Of a DNA stretch of 64,000 bases, positions 62,065 through 64,000 are shown piece after piece. Source of the DNA: Glutamicibacter creatinolyticus (GTDB lineage Bacteria; Actinomycetota; Actinomycetes; Actinomycetales; Micrococcaceae). The position numbers and the translations under genes were made by a program. Each line of letters starts with the position of its first letter. The stretch's first letter is position 1. The stretch lies in the NCBI RefSeq assembly GCF_006094275.1, contig NZ_CP034412.1:620001-684000 (forward strand), read 5' to 3'. The notes below the pieces were generated by a model. That model did no database searches. It saw nothing but the letters and a program-made list of their open reading frames with translations, and was not told the DNA's origin.

Positions 62065-62784
62065 CTAGTGTTCGGGGTGGCGGGCGGTGACGCGTTCACC
62101 CTCCAGCAGCCGCGGAGTGATTTCAACTCCCGGCCCGACCAACACCAGCGCGTCCCCGGCCTGCCACTGGCCGATGGCAAAGGGCAGCAGCCTTTCCATG
62201 CCCAGCTCGCTGGAGACCAGGATCGTTCCCTGCGCCCGGCCCGGGTGGGAGAAGAGCTGCTCGTAGCTGAGCTCGGCGTTGGCGGTGCGCAGCGCGCTCA
62301 GGCTGCCGCCGACCGGTTGCGGGTAGTAGTCGTCGGCAAAGGCGCGTACCTCGGTGTTGTAGTCCTCGGCCGGTCCCAGATCCCCGGTGAAGGACAGGGC
62401 CAGTGCGGCCAGGTCCACACCCAGCACGTCCGCGCTTGCCGGAATGTGCGCCCCGGCCGGACGGTCGCTGATCCACAACGCGGCGGTGGCGGATTGCGGG
62501 TCATCGGGGGTGATGACGGCCGCCCCGTGGTGCCAGGCCGCGACGGCCAGCACCAGGCTCTTCCAGTGGACGGGCAGGTCGAAGACCAGCTCGCTGGCTT
62601 CCTGGACGTCGAACAGCTCGGCGAGCAGGTTCGCCGTTTTCGCCACCCAGTTGTCGAAGACCCGTCCGCTCAGTTCAATGCGCTCACCGTCGGCAGAATG
62701 CCAGATCAGCCAGGGGGTTGCGTCGGCGCGGCGGGGGCCAAGTAACTTTTCGACGAAAGGTAACGAATTGGTATCGATTGTCAT
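62065..62784 (-). CDS. TIGR03089 family protein
   Basis: This is an actinobacterial protein of the TIGR03089 family, related to the N-terminal part of AMP-binding enzymes but lacking the catalytic C-terminal half. The 239 residues include the family's early segments WLIWHSADGERIELSGRVFDNWVAKTANLL-like region and DLPVHWKSLVLAVAAWHHGAAV. Function unknown. ATG 62784 follows GAGG. It is convergent with the GtrA gene and divergent from whiB, between which a 286-base region contains the whiB promoter. Confidence 0.82.
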   Translation of the reverse strand: MTIDTNSLPFVEKLLGPRRADATPWLIWHSADGERIELSGRVFDNWVAKTANLLAELFDVQEASELVFDLPVHWKSLVLAVAAWHHGAAVITPDDPQSATAALWISDRPAGAHIPASADVLGVDLAALALSFTGDLGPAEDYNTEVRAFADDYYPQPVGGSLSALRTANAELSYEQLFSHPGRAQGTILVSSELGMERLLPFAIGQWQAGDALVLVGPGVEITPRLLEGERVTARHPEH

Positions 62785-62918
62785 GCTGAACCTCAATCGC
62801 TTGCTGGGAATTCACCGGGAATGCGCGGAAGTGGCGACTCGCCCGGATTGGCGGGGGATTTCTCCGGCGTGTTGTGAAGACACAATGCCGAGATCTGTCC
62901 ATAGAATATCCTCCCCGC

Positions 62919-62948
62919 TTGACTCTCGAGGAGTTACACCGATGTAAT
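62919..62948 (+). promoter_or_regulatory. Candidate whiB promoter
   Basis: TTGACT (62919-62924) and TGTAAT (62943-62948) with an 18-base spacer form a good sigma-A-type promoter. It gives a leader of about 115 bases that contains a small hairpin (GGCATC/GATGCC, 63018-63034). Confidence 0.6.
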
Positions 62949-63070
62949 TAGATGGTGCGCCGGACGCCGGTAAGAGTTTTTCGATATTTCGATGGACTAA
63001 CCGGAGTCGAGGCGTGTGGCATCGTCAGGATGCCTGAGACGAGACGTGTAGCGAAAGGGTCAACATCACC

Positions 63071-63592
63071 ATGGCGAAGATGGAGCAGGGGTACTCCGAG
63101 TATTCGACATCGGCTGTTGCGTCCGCCCAGTATGGGGTTCAGGGCGCTCCGTCCGATTGGTTTGTCGATCCGCAGGCCGACGGGGCATCGCAGTCCTCCG
63201 TCGCCGCCGATTTGGAGAATGCCGCGGATGCATTCCTGCGTGAACACCAGACCCAGTCGCAGCCGGACGAGGACAACACCGGCTCCTGGGCTCCGGAACT
63301 GGATGAAAACGACCAGATGCGTGAGAGCATTAAGGCTGTCTGGCTGGGAATCGGTGGGGAAGTCGACGAGGGTGAACTCGGTTGGCAGGCCCGTGCGCTG
63401 TGTGCGCAGACCGACCCGGAGGCCTTCTTCCCGGAGAAGGGCGGCTCGACCCGCGACGCCAAGCGTGTCTGCGGGGCCTGTGTGGTCCGCTCCGAATGCC
63501 TGGAGTACGCATTGAGCAATGATGAGCGCTTCGGCATCTGGGGAGGCCTGTCCGAGCGTGAACGTCGTCGTCTACGGAAACGAGCAATCTAA
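63071..63592 (+). CDS. WhiB family transcriptional regulator
   Basis: WhiB proteins are iron-sulfur transcription factors that bind sigma factor and respond to redox or development. The 173-residue protein has the four cluster cysteines Cys111, Cys134, Cys137 and Cys143, the GIWGG turn (155-159) and a basic C-terminus (SERERRRLRKR). The first roughly 85 residues are an acidic, low-complexity extension. An in-frame ATG at residue 83 would give a short WhiB of usual size, so the start is open; a GAAAGGG lies about 13 bases before the first ATG. WhiB2/WhmD-like is the nearest group by appearance. Confidence 0.92.
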   Translation: MAKMEQGYSEYSTSAVASAQYGVQGAPSDWFVDPQADGASQSSVAADLENAADAFLREHQTQSQPDEDNTGSWAPELDENDQMRESIKAVWLGIGGEVDEGELGWQARALCAQTDPEAFFPEKGGSTRDAKRVCGACVVRSECLEYALSNDERFGIWGGLSERERRRLRKRAI

Positions 63593-64000
63593 TTCGCCCG
63601 CAAGTTCATGTCACCGCCATCGTTGCCACGCACGATGGCGCTGACTTTTTACCACGCACTTTAGCCGCGCTGCGCAACCAGTCCCGGCCCATTGAACGGT
63701 TCATCGGGGTTGATGCCAGCTCCACCGACGGCTCCGCCCAGGTGTTGAGCGCCAACCTGCCGTCCAATGCGCTGATCGTCAGGGCGGACAAGCACTCGCT
63801 GGGCCTGTCGGTGGCCGAAGCCGTGGCCAGCCTGCCCGATGCCCGCGCGGATCGCGATGAATGGCTGTGGATCATCCACGACGACTCGATGCCGGCCCCC
63901 GACGCCCTGGAGGCGCTGACCACGGTGGTTGAGGCCAGCGAGTCGGTGACGATCGCCGGGTGCAAGCTGCTGGACATCGACTCCCCGCGACGGCTGATCG
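63592..64000 (+). CDS. Family 2 glycosyltransferase, 5' part (runs off window)
   Basis: The frame encodes the start of a GT2 enzyme: VTAIVATHDGADFLPRTL, FIGVDASSTDGS and WIIHDDSMPAPDAL with the DxD-like acidic pair. It continues beyond the end of the window. No ATG, GTG or TTG is available between the in-frame stop at 63559-63561 and the first domain residues. The ATT at 63592 overlaps the whiB stop as TAATT, in the place where TAATG would be expected, so a rare ATT start by coupling is the best guess. A role in envelope glycan assembly is likely. Confidence 0.8.
   Translation, partial: MRPQVHVTAIVATHDGADFLPRTLAALRNQSRPIERFIGVDASSTDGSAQVLSANLPSNALIVRADKHSLGLSVAEAVASLPDARADRDEWLWIIHDDSMPAPDALEALTTVVEASESVTIAGCKLLDIDSPRRLI

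Overview
The window is a high-GC actinobacterial chromosome segment, most likely from the Micrococcaceae (Arthrobacter sensu lato, for example Arthrobacter, Glutamicibacter or Paeniglutamicibacter). The evidence is the dense high-GC coding, the many GTG starts, a mycothiol-conjugate amidase, a WhiB regulator, a class II fructose bisphosphatase (GlpX), a PIN-PhoH protein, and a choline oxidase that closely resembles the known Arthrobacter globiformis enzyme. The genus call is inference. Gene order agrees with two blocks known from Mycobacterium tuberculosis: mazG-eno-ftsB-DUF501-ppx, and greA-DUF4307-mca-small membrane protein-DUF255-uppS-phoH-fumC-glpX.

Layout. 1-3.5 kb: sdhCDAB operon (minus strand). 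3.7-7.0 kb: GDP-mannose pyrophosphorylase facing a penicillin-binding lipoprotein, with a strong terminator between them. 7.5-13.0 kb: choline uptake and oxidation (BCCT carrier, betB, codA), then an M20 amidohydrolase. 14.6-24.1 kb: nucleoside uptake and salvage (BMP lipoprotein, ABC ATPase, two permeases, cdd, deoA), then DedA and adenosine deaminase. 24.2-26.5 kb: a methyltransferase and a convergent aromatic-type aldehyde dehydrogenase. 26.7-33.2 kb: mazG, eno, ftsB-like, DUF501, ppx and an orphan mycosin-like subtilase. 33.4-34.8 kb: type II NADH dehydrogenase under a palindromic, Rex-like operator. 34.9-37.4 kb: tRNA-Leu(TAA) followed by a short, lower-GC mobile-element remnant.

The remnant is the most unusual part. 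It is bounded by a 23-bp exact repeat of the tRNA 3' end (35009-35031 and 37420-37442) and has paired GGGCAC repeats near both ends. It holds pieces of a phage replication-type protein and of an endolysin with an in-frame stop, an intact lipoprotein gene and a small unknown gene, but no integrase. Just outside the right attachment site lies a diverged homologue of the lipoprotein, broken by an apparent one-base deletion.

38.6-50.1 kb: Bax-inhibitor-1 family protein, AI-2E family carrier, ilvA, greA, DUF4307, mca, two small membrane proteins, a DUF255 thioredoxin-fold protein, uppS and PIN-PhoH. 50.1-56.3 kb: an unknown protein, prepilin peptidase, a Nudix hydrolase, then DUF4245-carbonic anhydrase-fumC on the minus strand and glpX on the plus strand. 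56.4-61.1 kb: purK-purE-LCP-manA (minus strand). 61.3-64.0 kb: GtrA, a TIGR03089 protein, WhiB and the start of a glycosyltransferase that runs off the window.

Together the genes cover central carbon metabolism (enolase, fumarase, FBPase, succinate dehydrogenase), respiration, nucleoside scavenging, choline-to-betaine osmoprotection, mannose-nucleotide and cell-wall assembly, and mycothiol-based detoxification. A window-wide pattern is a TAnnnT box 6-8 nt before the start codon of at least 13 genes that lack a good ribosome-binding site, which points to leaderless mRNAs.
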